Shown piece by piece: positions 21,880-31,500 of a DNA stretch of 64,000 nucleotides (position 1 is its first letter; each line of letters starts with the position of its first letter). The notes beneath the pieces were generated by a model. It saw nothing but the letters and a program-made list of their open reading frames with translations. It did no database searches and was not told the DNA's origin. The translations under genes were made by a program, and so were the position numbers. Source of the stretch: Cordylochernes scorpioides. Taxonomy: Eukaryota > Arthropoda > Arachnida > Pseudoscorpiones > Chernetidae. The stretch lies in the NCBI GenBank assembly GCA_030710605.1, contig CP092868.1, forward strand, positions 26,107,050 through 26,171,049, given 5' to 3'.

Positions 21880-22229
21880 CCGGTCACCTCTCCTGTCAAA
21901 ATAGACATCAAAACTAGATGCCATCTATTGACCGTTGTCGCCAACTTTGGCAGATTGTGAAGATTTTATTTAATCCCTTGTGGATATCATGGAATAAAGT
22001 CCGCCCTGTACGGAAGAGGACTATTAACCCGAAAACATGGTTTCTAAGTTGGTGTTTCTCAGTTTTCCAAAGATGGTGTTGTGGCTTTGTCAACGATCCG
22101 AGGTCGCTAGTTTGCGGAGACGGTCAATAGATGGCGTCTTGTTTCCACGTCTATTTTGACGGGAGAGCCCCTTTATTTTTATAGATCAATGTCCTCCCGG
22201 CAAAATTTGCATCTATAAAGCTTAGTTTT
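21880..22229. mobile_element. Family V element, decayed
   Basis: Contains GCCATCTATTGACCGT arms, a degenerate hammerhead around 21,990-22,050 (CTGTACGGAAGAGG, ACCCGAAAACATGG) and the TTTTGACGGGAGAG end. In block 2 a LINE splits this element. Confidence 0.6.
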
Positions 22230-22529
22230 AAATAAAGTAAAGCACGAAGGAAGATGAGTTTCTTTTTAATAAACGCGAGCGAGCTTTCGGGCCACACGCC
22301 CTTCTACTGGCTAAAAAGCTAAGAGATTCCAAGAGATACAAGCCTATTTATACTATGGTAAGCAATATTTTAGCATATTTACATATTTTCTTATAGACGG
22401 AGAAACAAAATACAACTATGATTACAATTAAGATATGCAAATATAGGGAAAAGACAATGAGGTAAATTCTAAATCTGACACATTAGGGGAGACCGGAATA
22501 TCACTGTGAAGGGAAGACAGAATAAACAG
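22230..22529 (-). mobile_element. Penelope-type insertion, block-1 specific
   Basis: 300 bp flanked by TTAGTTTT (22,222-22,229 and 22,530-22,537); block 2 shows one copy at about 51,888. The minus strand has CAGTAGAAGGGC, a GTGTGGCCC arm and GAAAGCTCGC, a decayed hammerhead. Confidence 0.7.
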
Positions 22530-22699
22530 TTAGTTTTACTTTCACTCACTGGTGGGGTTGGACTTATGCAATAATCTGAGGCCAATTGAATTCTGGTTTC
22601 TGAAAAAATGATGTTTAACTGGTAGATATCGGGAATATTACGAAAGAAATATAAAAAAAATATCTGTGTTGAAATTAATATATTTAAATATTTCTATGA

Positions 22700-22985
22700 A
22701 AAAAATAGACACTTCGACCAGTTAGAGTTTTTTTTATTTTCTCAACATTTCAACAAAAATCTTTTGTCTTCGTCAGGAGAAGTAAATAAAGCATTTGACA
22801 AGGCAATTGTTCTGAGGTTGTAAGGGCGTTCTCACGTGATTTTTCAAATTTAGTATTTTGATATTTAGAATTTTGTGGAAACGTTGAGAAAATAAAAAAA
22901 CTCTAACTGGCCGAAGTGTCTATTTTTCATATAAATATGAATGCCGGCCAGGGCAGTCTCTATCTTTATGATTTTTAATATTATA
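22700..22985. mobile_element. Family IV fold-back hammerhead element
   Basis: Arms CACTTCGACCAGTTAGAG and complement; the left arm contains H14 and the right arm only the GGAAACGTTGAG half. The outer end is GCCGGCCAGGGCAGTCTCTA. Confidence 0.7.
22740..22780 (-). ncRNA. Hammerhead ribozyme H14
   Basis: On the minus strand: TCTC/GAGA stem I, CTGACGA, an A/T-rich stem II (ACAAAA/TTTTGT), GAAA and triplet GTT. All core positions are permitted, though GTT usually cleaves more slowly than GTC. Confidence 0.6.
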
Positions 22986-23183
22986 ACACGTAGAAAATGA
23001 GGAAAAGCAAACTTTAGGATGACACGGCAATATATTCAAGACAAGTACAAATTAAAATAGATAAAATACAAGAGAAGCAATGGAGGAAGTTTCCGCAGAG
23101 TAATAAAATATATAAAAATCAAAATTCATGTCCGTGTGAGTGTAATAACACCAAATAACATTCATGAAATTTATAAAAATTAT

Positions 23184-23302
23184 CTGTATTGACTCATCCA
23201 TTGATGAGCTCTACTCTTCCCTGGAAGACACCATCAAAAGTCTCAATCTCTACAAGCTTGATACCTTAATATGATTGAGTGGAGATAAGAAAGAAGAAGA
23301 AG
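23184..23302 (+). mobile_element. 5'-truncated LINE tail, block-1 specific
   Basis: 119 bp flanked by ATAAAAATTAT (23,173-23,183 and 23,303-23,313); block 2 lacks it. It ends ATAAGAAAGAAGAAGAAG and its coding tail reads DELYSSLEDTIKSLNLYKLD, related to the longer copy at 24,885-25,295. Confidence 0.8.
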
Positions 23303-23384
23303 ATAAAAATTATATTTTCCTATTTATTCTGACAATAGAGAAATCCATATTTAAATCAATTATATAATAAAAAAGGCATATATT

Positions 23385-23665
23385 GGATTAAATAAAATAT
23401 TTATTTGCCAATATTTCGGTTGGATGAGCACCAACCTTTGTCAAGGCGCATTACATTTTTAAATAAACAGTGCATAAGAGTTTGTTTGTTGTTTCTTATC
23501 CCCTTGTGTAAAGATTACACAAATTCCATGAGTTCATGCTCCTTGAGCTGTTTTATAATAAGCAGCGGCCTCTCCCAAATGTCCTGTTTAGTGTATCTAA
23601 TGCAAGCCAAAATGTATTTTGGAGTTGCAGATGCCAAACTACATTTTGGGCAAGTGGGATAGATT
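23385..23665 (-). mobile_element. Reverse-transcriptase-type C-terminus joined to a Penelope-like end
   Basis: The minus-strand frame reads CPKCSLASATPKYILACIRY, then TKQDIWERPLLIIKQLKEH and ELMEFV before TAA: a CxxC plus TPxxIL pattern like the C-terminal tail of some LINE polymerases. A GGGGATAAGAAACAACAAAC tail follows, then a hammerhead-like end (CTTGACAAAGGTTGG, CCAACCGAAATATTGGC). The block-2 copy has a deletion. Confidence 0.5.
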
Positions 23666-23714
23666 TTGTTATTATTTTATATCTTCAATGGCTTGTTTAT
23701 TCTTAATATATATA

Positions 23715-24160
23715 ATGTGAAAAATAGCACAAATGTGATATTGTACTGGGATAAGGTGCATAAATTAAGAAAAAGGCATCTCCTTATCATGCAACTGAAA
23801 GTTGCTGATGGCTTGCGCCATCTATCGGAATAAATATAAACTATTCTCGTTGATTTTTAATTATTCCAGAATTGGTCAAATACCCATTCTTGATTAATCA
23901 AGAAAAGCTAACCACGGACGCGTTTCGGGCTGTTGGCCCTCATCAGCGTGGTGCAAGCTGTACCTCAACGACTAAAATAATTGGTCATTAAGGCATCCTG
24001 AAAAATCATGAAACGGGTAGTTAAAGCCAGAATTGCGTGAGACTGCGACACAATGTGAAAAAATAGTACAAATGTTATACTGGGATAAGGTTCATAAATT
24101 AAGAAACAGGTATCTCCTTGACGTTCAGATAGCCGAAATATTGGCAAATAAATCTTTTAT
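23715..24160 (-). mobile_element. Family I hammerhead element
   Basis: Same architecture as 6,560-6,890, with an AAAATCATGAAACGGGTAGT segment on the 5' side of the ribozyme. Paralogue 53,893-54,300. Confidence 0.75.
23912..23951 (-). ncRNA. Hammerhead ribozyme H2
   Basis: Stem I CCACG/CGTGG, CTGATGA, stem II GGGC/GCCC with CAACA loop, GAAA, palindromic ACGCGT stem III, triplet GTC. This is the most canonical copy in the window. Confidence 0.85.
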
Positions 24161-24258
24161 TCAATCTAATATATGACTTTTTATTATCTAATTATTCTCT
24201 TTATATTTTAGATTTTTGATAAAAAAGACATCAAAGAATTCTACGCAGACGTCTGAAG

Positions 24259-24291
24259 ATGCCCGTCCTCCAGGAAAAGAAAGAAACTAAA
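24259..24291 (+). CDS. Possible first exon (very short)
   Basis: AAGATGC start context, frame MPVLQEKKETK, then a donor-like GTAAAT. The block-2 copy (54,430 region) is identical. The phase does not join directly to the exon at 26,864, so a link is unproven. Confidence 0.15.
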
Positions 24292-24544
24292 GTAAATTCC
24301 GAACTTAATTAAAAGAAGAAATTCTGTGTAAAAAAAAAAAAAAATTTGACCCAAAGCGGAAGTAACACTGCTCTAGTTTCCTTCTAAATGAGTTTAGGTC
24401 TAATTAGAGAAATTCTGTGATGAACTTTAATATTTTTTGACCAGCGCTCATTTAAAGTTTGTAGAAGTTATCGTTCTATTATTTAAGATTATTTTTATAA
24501 ATTTAATAATTCTCTTTATTAAAATATAATTCATATATATACTC

Positions 24545-24620
24545 TTTCATGGATAAAACTTAAGGAAGTTTTACCTTTCAGCATGTATATGAAATTGAAT
24601 TCGTCCCTGTGCTGATAAGG
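24545..24620. mobile_element. Fragment of the 110-bp MITE family
   Basis: TCATGGATAAAACTTAAGG and CCTTTCAGCATGTATATGA match the MITE terminus; the rest is lost. Paralogue at 54,710. Confidence 0.55.
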
Positions 24621-24639
24621 GACAAAGCACAAAACCTTA

Positions 24640-24800
24640 TAAACAAAGAACAGCCAGCCACGTACGCACTTCGGGCTGTTTGCTCTCGTCATTTTTAATA
24701 TGCAAATTTTCCCTCAAATATATGCAAATAACTATTCAGTATCGTAATTATATCTGTCGAAGGGCTGTTACACCCGAAAGCTTGTATTATCTTGATAAAA
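24640..24800. mobile_element. Decayed hammerhead relics
   Basis: Minus strand: ATGACGAGAGC, CCCGAAGTGCG with CACGTACG stems (core lost). Plus strand: CTGTCGAAGGGCTGT then CACCCGAAAGCTTGT. Both have lost essential residues. Confidence 0.45.
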
Positions 24801-24884
24801 AAGAAAGAAACTATTCCCTCAGCGAAAATTTTCTTTTATTTATATTTTTTTACCGAAGGGATTATGATATCAACTATGTAATAT

Positions 24885-25295
24885 AACTCCACCTTTGCCG
24901 GACCCAAACCCGGATGAAAAAGGAGGAGAGGAAGCAGTAACAAGCTTTCTAACAAACCTGGGCTCAGCTGGTCCGGCTGATAGTACCCTGTAAGAGCTCC
25001 TGATCCAGGGATACAGGATGTCTATACTCCATTGTTAGGAGCGGCCATACATGGAGTCTGTTCCTCATGTCAGAGGTGACCATTACATATTGGAGCTAAG
25101 TCAGCCTGCTACAGAGTAGTGCTCCCAGTCTCGATAACAAAAGCAGACGCATTCAACTTCACCCAATCATTATGGTTATCAAATCTCTTTTGATGAGCTC
25201 TACTCATCTCCAGCAGGCACCATCAAAAATATTAAGCCATACAGGCTTGATACCCTGTTGTGATTGAGTGGAGATAAGAAAGAAGAAGACTATGT
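24885..25295 (+). mobile_element. LINE 3' region, decayed
   Basis: Phrases such as PDPNPDEKGGEEAVTSFL and DELYSSPAGTIKNIKPYRLD precede TGA and the tail GATAAGAAAGAAGAAG. This resembles the 3' coding end of a non-LTR retrotransposon. Several frames are needed, so it is dead. Paralogue 55,290-55,680. Confidence 0.5.
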
Positions 25296-25654
25296 AATAT
25301 ATTTAAATGCAAATTGAACAACCCCTGTGTATGCATCAATCATCTATATTTACAAACTATACAATCTCTCTCTTAACTACAATCTCTCCCTTTCAATATT
25401 TCTTATCCTTTTAACGAACCTAATTAAATTTATGCACTACCCTTTTATCAACAGAAAATACCATTTCTAATATATATCGTCTTTAAAGACAGCTATATTA
25501 GGATCAATAAAGTGTGGTCGTTATTGGGGTAATTATTCTTTTAAAGGAAAAAAAAATTGGATATCTTAGATAGCATCTAATTAATCGTAATTTATAACAG
25601 ATGATTTTTGTATAAGCTATCATATTTCGGAATCATCTTCTAATTCTTACATGT

Positions 25655-25990
25655 TTCTAAATATAAACTTATATTTGGGCTATACATCAATCTTGAAGGT
25701 CATTGCAAGGTGAAAGATACCGAGGGCAAAGCTCAAGGGTAGGCAATTGAACACGTTTACCTCCAAAAAGTTTATACACGACATTCACGAGGTTTGCCAA
25801 GCTTGGGGAAATTCTAGAAAAAAATGAGCGAATAATTCTTTGATACACTGAGAAATATATTTCTCTATACCTCAATAATTTCAACCAATTCAACGAAAAT
25901 ATATCAATATAAATTCTTCTTGACTCTCTATTTCTACAGTTATAACTTTTTATTTATACTTTAAATATATATTTTATATTTTTGTTCTGC
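25655..25990 (-). CDS. Conserved island with 68-codon ORF (unrecognised)
   Basis: The ORF 25,687-25,893 (MNWLKLLRYREIYFSVYQR...) encodes the same 68 residues as 56,087-56,293. By eye the surrounding ~335 bp differ at about one position between blocks, while flanking sequence differs at roughly one in twenty. Inside are acceptor-like TTTTTTTCTAG and donor-like GGAGGTAAAC on the minus strand. It may be an exon, a non-coding constrained element or a gene-conversion patch. Strand and coding status are unproven. Confidence 0.3.
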
Positions 25991-26850
25991 AAATAGAGTA
26001 ATTTGAAATACACCTTTAAAGTTTATTATGAAAAAAACATTTGGAGAAAAATATTTTAAAATATTAAAACTCTTTTGAATTAAAAATAAAGATCATAAAA
26101 TGTCTTGCGTACGAAGGCAAAAAAAAAAAAAAATCGTAATTAAAAATTAAAGCAAAAGAAAACTTATCATAAGAAAATATTGACCAACTATATTGTTTTT
26201 AAGAAAGAATCTGAAACATTCCGCTGCCAAAAGGTCAATGACCTTAGTCCAAAAGACGATCAAAACATCAAAACAATTCTCCCATAAAAATTATTAATAT
26301 AACAATATTTCACTTCAAATACATCAAAATTCTCTCGATATTATTATTATTACAAATATATTTGAATAATATATTATTTTTTTCGAAATATATAGAAAAA
26401 GGGGAATATATTAACTTTATTTTATAACTTAAAACTATTTAGCTTTGAAGTTGTAACTTATAAAATTGAAAAACATAAAAACAAAGCATAATTGAATAAG
26501 AATTTTATAGCAGAAGAATATTGATAATTAATATAATAACCAAACATTATTTTATTTTATTTTTTAATAAACATAATTAATATTAATATTTCTACAAAAT
26601 ATATTTTTTAAAAATGTATATTCACAAATTTTATATATCTTAATATCAAAAGATATTTAAACAATATTTCAATCCGAGAATAAATATTTGAAAAATTTAT
26701 AATTTAAAATAATAATTAAACACAAAAACGTTATAAAATATTTATTAAAATATATTTATAATATAGATATGCTATTAAATATTATATATAAATAAAATTT
26801 AGGGGTTGAAAGCGTATATAACATATTAAATTTATAATAATTATTATTAT
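25991..26850. other. AT-rich sequence, probable intron or spacer
   Basis: No element or ORF is seen. It matches block 2 with scattered substitutions and small indels. Confidence 0.5.
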
Positions 26851-26863
26851 TTGTTTTGTATAG

Positions 26864-27051
26864 GAAAAGAGACAAAGACTTGGATAAACGAATACTTCCT
26901 TAATGTCAATTTCAAAATACGGAACCGTCAAAATTCCTGCCCCCTCATAGACACCTGGGGTAGGGGAGGGTCGCCAGGTCAAGGGGGGGAGGGGGGATAC
27001 TGTCAAGTTCTTTGTGGCGCCAAATTTGACCTTTTGTTATCTTTCCTTTGA
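26864..27051 (+). CDS. Probable terminal exon of an unrecognised gene, block 1
   Basis: Follows a T-rich acceptor (TTTGTTTTGTATAG). The frame reads ETKTWINEYFLNVNFKIRNR, then CPLIDTWGRGGSPGQGGEGG and YCQVLCGAKFDLLLSFL, stopping at TGA. In block 2 the G run is 6 bases longer, so the frame is preserved through the repeat. The frame starts in split phase, so an upstream exon is required. The G-rich part could also form a G-quadruplex. Family unknown. Confidence 0.4.
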
Positions 27052-27232
27052 CTTTTTCTTCCGTCAAGTTCATCTCTAAAAATAGCCACAAATTAATCAG
27101 CAAAAAATGTATTAAGAAAAAGGATTAAATAGTAATAGATACATTTTCCTAATCATTTTATAGTATCGGTTTATAATTAACATAAATTCTTTATTATTTT
27201 AAAATAATAATATATAATTATATTAAAAATAA

Positions 27233-27610
27233 AAATGGCATATCCTGACCAGGATAATATATGCTTTACAGAAGGCAGAGTGCCATTTGGTGGAACAGAA
27301 ATCAACTAAATATTGATTTAGACTGTTCCCTGATATTTGGTCAACCCAATTTCTTAATAAATCAAGAAAAGCAATCCACGAACGCGTTTCGCGCTATTGG
27401 CGCTCGTCAGCGTGGAGTAAACTGTACCACTGCGACCAAAAAGATTTTTGGTCCCAGAGACTTTTTTTTTATTTATCAAGAAATTGGGTTGGCCAAATAT
27501 CAGGGAACAGTCTAAATCAATGTTTAGTTGATTTCTGTTCCACCAGATGGCGTTCTGCCTTCTGTAAAGCACATGTGCTCCTAGTCAATATATGCCATTT
27601 TAATTTTTAA
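27233..27610 (-). mobile_element. Family II hammerhead element
   Basis: Outer ends ATATGCTTTACAGAAGGCAG and complement form a fold-back; the inner arm holds a hammerhead. AGATGGCGTTCTGCC is the family version of the shared 3' motif. Paralogue 57,635-58,012, so it predates the duplication. Confidence 0.75.
27376..27415 (-). ncRNA. Hammerhead ribozyme H4
   Basis: CCACG/CGTGG stem I, CTGACGA, stem II GCGC/GCGC with loop CAATA, GAAA, ACGCGT stem III, triplet GTT. Stem II differs from family I (GGGC/GCCC) but stays paired. Confidence 0.75.
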
Positions 27611-27780
27611 TATCAATACCTGACCTTCTTATTTTTTTCTATCATTTTTTTCATATAATTAAATATATTTTTCGAATAATATATTAAATATATATAAAAT
27701 AAAAGGATTTAAAAGCGCGAATGTTTCTTTTATACATAAAACGAACTTCCACTGTCCTTACTGCGATGGAAAAATATATT

Positions 27781-27847
27781 GGGAGGGCTTGGCTCATCAG
27801 TGGTGAACCCTCCCAGCGGTTTCGCCAATTTAATCTACCAGACCGCT
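27781..27847 (-). ncRNA. Scrambled-order hammerhead-like motif, left arm
   Basis: AGCGGTC, TGGTA, TTGGC, GAA, ACCGCT, GGGAGGG, CACCA, CTGATGA, GCCAA and CCCTCCC in that minus-strand order. Stem I is four pairs here. Confidence 0.5.
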
Positions 27848-28003
27848 TCTCAGAGCTCTAATACTTCGAGCAAATATTTGAATGTAATTCTACTCTCCTA
27901 TAAGCTTATGTCCATAGTATACTTGAAAACCATTTCTAAGATTCCATCCTTCAGTGTAGCATATAAAAGCAGAATGATCCAATACAGTATTAGAGCTCTG
28001 AGA

Positions 28004-28070
28004 AGCGGTCTGGTGGAATAAATTGGCGAAACCGCTGGGAGGGTTCACCACTGATGAGCCAAGCCCTCCC
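28004..28070 (+). ncRNA. Scrambled-order hammerhead-like motif, right arm (best copy)
   Basis: Positions: AGCGGTC 28,004-28,010; TGGTG 28,011-28,015; TTGGC 28,023-28,027; GAA 28,028-28,030; ACCGCT 28,031-28,036; GGGAGGG 28,037-28,043; CACCA 28,046-28,050; CTGATGA 28,051-28,057; GCCAA 28,058-28,062; CCCTCCC 28,064-28,070. Every helix is perfect. Confidence 0.55.
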
Positions 28071-28569
28071 AATATATTTTTCATCGCAGTAAGGACAGTG
28101 GAAGTTCGTTTTATGTATAAAAGAAACATTCGCGCTTTTAAATCTTTTTATTTTATATGTATAGATGGCGCGTTATTGCTTTGTGTTAAATTATATTAAA
28201 TATATATAATATATAAAGTTACGGGAGGATCATATTCATGTACTAAAAGAAACATCTCTCTCTTTAATTGTTCATCAGAACGATGTCACTGTACATAACT
28301 CTATTAAAAAACTTTACTAGTGATGATGTAGAATAAGCCACAACACCAGTTTTGACAAATTCTAATAAAAAGATAATGAATACCATCTTCCCGTAACTTT
28401 GTATTGTATTCTTCCCTGAAAATCGGCCCTTGCCACTTCACAAGCTTAAACAAACTTTTGGAAAATTCGACCGATTTCATAACCCCTCTCTCGTAGTATG
28501 TTATGAAATCAGAGCAGCCCCTGTACTGATTAGGGACAAAGCCAAATGGAGGATGATATTCATGTACCA

Positions 28570-31500
28570 GAAGAGGCACCCAAGAATCAGCAGAACGAGT
28601 GGCTCAGAGTGTGCTATCACCCAAGAATCAGCAGAACGAGTGACCCACCAAGAGTGGCCCAGAGTGTGCAATCACCCAAGAATCAGCAGAACGAGTGGCC
28701 CAGAGTGTGCTATCACCCAAGAATCAGCAGAACGAGTGGCCCACCAAGAGTGGCCCAGAGTGTGGTATCACCCAAGAATCAGCAGAACGAGTGGCCCACC
28801 AAGAGTGGCCCAGAGTGTGGTATCACCCAAGAATCAGCAGAACGAGTGACCCACCAAGAGTGGCCCAGAGTGTGCTATCACCCAAGAATCAGCAAAACGA
28901 GTGGCCCAGAGTGTGCTATCACCCAAGAATCAGCAGAACGAGTGGCCCACCAAGAGTGGCCCAGAGTGTGCAATCACCCAAGAATCAGCAGAACGAGTGG
29001 CCCAGAGTGTGCTATCACCCAAGAATCAGCAGAACGAGTGGCCCACCAAAGTGGCCCAGAGTGTACTATCACCCAAGAATCAGCAGAACGAGTGGCCACC
29101 AAGAGTGGCCCAGGGTGTGCTATCACCCAAGAATCAGCAGAACGAGTGGCCCACCAAAAGTGGCCCAGAGTGTGGTATCACCCAAGAATCAGCAGAACGA
29201 GTGGCCCAGAGTGTGCTATCACCCAAGAATCAGCAGAACGAGTGGCCCACCAAGAGTGGCCCAGAGTGTGGTATCACCCAAGAATCAGCAGAACGAGTGA
29301 CCCACCAAGAGTGGCCCAGAGTGTGCTATCACCCAAGAATCAGCAAAACGAGTGGCCCAGAGTGTGCTATCACCCAAGAATCAGCACAACGAGTGGCCCA
29401 GAGTGTGCTATCACCCAAGAATCAGCAGAACGAGTGGCCCACCAAGAGTGGCCCAGAGTGTGGTATCACCCAAGAATCAGCAGAACGAGTGACCCACCAA
29501 GAGTGGCCCAGAGTGTGCTATCACCCAAGAATCAGCAAAACGAGTGGCCCAGAGTGTGCTATCACCCAAGAATCAGCAGAACGAGTGGCCCACCAAGAGT
29601 GGCCCAGAGTGTGCAATCACCCAAGAATCAGCAGAACGAGTGGCCCAGAGTGTGCTATCACCCAAGAATCAGCAGAACGAGTGGCCCAGAGTGTACTATC
29701 ACCCAAGAATCAGCAGAACGAGTGGCCACCAAGAGTGGCCCAGGGTGTGCTATCACCCAAGAATCAGCAGAACGAGTGACCCACCAAGAGTGGCCCAGAG
29801 TGTGCTATCACCCAAGAATTAGCAGAACGAGTGACCCACCAAGAGTGGCCCAGAGTGTGCTATCACCCAAGAATCAGCAGAACGAGTGACCCACCAAGAG
29901 TGGCCCAGAGTGTGGTATCACCCAAGAATCAGCAGAACGAGTGACCCACCAAGAGTGGCCCAGAGTGTGCTATCACCCAAGAATCAGCAGAACGAGTGAC
30001 CCATCAAGAGTGGCCCAGAGTGTACTATCACCCAAGAATCAGCAGAACGAGTGGCCACCAAAAGTGGCCCAGAGTGTGGTATCACCCAAGAATCAGCAGA
30101 ACGAGTGACCCACCAAGAGTGGCCCAGAGTGTGCTATCACCCAAGAATAGGCAAAACGAGTGGCCCAGAGTGTGCTATCACCCAAGAATCAGCAGAACGA
30201 GTGGCCCACCAAGAGTGGCCCAGAGTGTGCAATCACCCAAGAATCAGCAGAACGAGTGGCCCAGAGTGTGCTATCACCCAAGAATCAGCAGAACGAGTGG
30301 CCCACCAAAGTGGCCCAGAGTGTACTATCACCCAAGAATCAGCAGAACGAGTGGCCACCAAGAGTGGCCCAGGGTGTGCTATCACCCAAGAATCAGCAGA
30401 ACGAGTGGCCCACCAAGAGTGGCCCAGAGTCTGCTATCACCCAAGAATCAGTAGAACGAGTAGCCCACCAAGAGTGGCCCAGAGTCTGCAATCACCCGAG
30501 AATCGGCAGAACGAGTGACCCACCAAGAGTGGCCCAGAGTCTGCTATCACCCGAGAATCGGCAGAACGAGTGACCCACCAAGAGTGGCCCAGAGTTTGCT
30601 ATCACCCAAGAATCAGCAGAACGAGTGGCCCAGAGTGTGGTATCACCCAAGTATCAGCAGAACGAGTGACCCACCAAGAGTGGCCCAGAGTGTGGTATCA
30701 CCCAAGTATCAGCAGAACGAGTGACCCACCAAGAGTGGCCCAGAGTGTACTATCACCCAAGAATCAGCAGAACGAGTGGCCACCAAAAGTGGCCCAGAGT
30801 GTACTATCACCCAAGAATCAGCAGAACGAGTGACCCACCAAGAGTGGCCCAGAGTGTGCTATCACCCAAGAATTAGCAAAACGAGTGGCCCAGAGTGTGC
30901 TATCACCCAAGAATCAGCAGAACGAGTGGCCCACCAAGAGTGGCCCAGAGTGTGCAATCACCCAAGAATCAGCAGAACGAGTGGCCCAGAGTGTGCTATC
31001 ACCCAAGAATCAGCAGAACGAGTGGCCCACCAAAGTGGCCCAGAGTGTACTATCACCCAAGAATCAGCAGAACGAGTGGCCACCAAGAGTGGCCCAGGGT
31101 GTGCTATCACCCAAGAATCAGCAGAACGAGTCGCCCACCAAGAGTGGCCCAGAGTCTGCTATCACCCAAGAATCAGTAGAACGAGTAGCCCACCAAGAGT
31201 GGCCCAGAGTCTGCAATCACCCGAGAATCGGCAGAACGAGTGACCCACCAAGAGTGGCCCAGAGTTTGCTATCACCCAAGAATCAGCAGAACGAGTGGCC
31301 CAGAGTGTGGTATCACCCAAGTATCAGCAGAACGAGTGACCCACCAAGAGTGGCCCAGAGTCTGGTATCACTCAAGAATCAGCAGAACGAGTGGCCCAGA
31401 GTGTGGTATCACCCAAGAATCAGCAGAACGAGTGACCCACCAAGAGTGACCCAGAGTCTGGTATCACCCAAGAATCAGCAGAACGAGTGGCCCAGAGTCT

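Larger units (their letters stand above)
27695..28190. mobile_element. Family III long palindrome with two motif copies
   Basis: Arms of about 200 bp (TTAAAAGCGCGAATGTTTCT and complement outermost) meet near 27,875-27,985. Each arm carries the scrambled hammerhead, in opposite orientations. The end TAGATGGCGCGTTATTGC follows at 28,163. Confidence 0.8.

Noticed and set aside
24640-24690. Hammerhead near 24,660 and 54,830
   Set aside because: The first C of CTGANGA and the last A of GAAA are lost; listed only as relics.
28510-28560. CTGATTAGGGACAAAG (CTGATGA in block 2) as a further hammerhead
   Set aside because: No stem II closing to a GAAA is found at a workable distance.
28546-29889. 447-codon ORF and many other long ORFs in the 41/55-bp arrays
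   Set aside because: The unit has no stop in any forward frame and is not a multiple of three, so long ORFs in rotating frames are expected without selection for coding.
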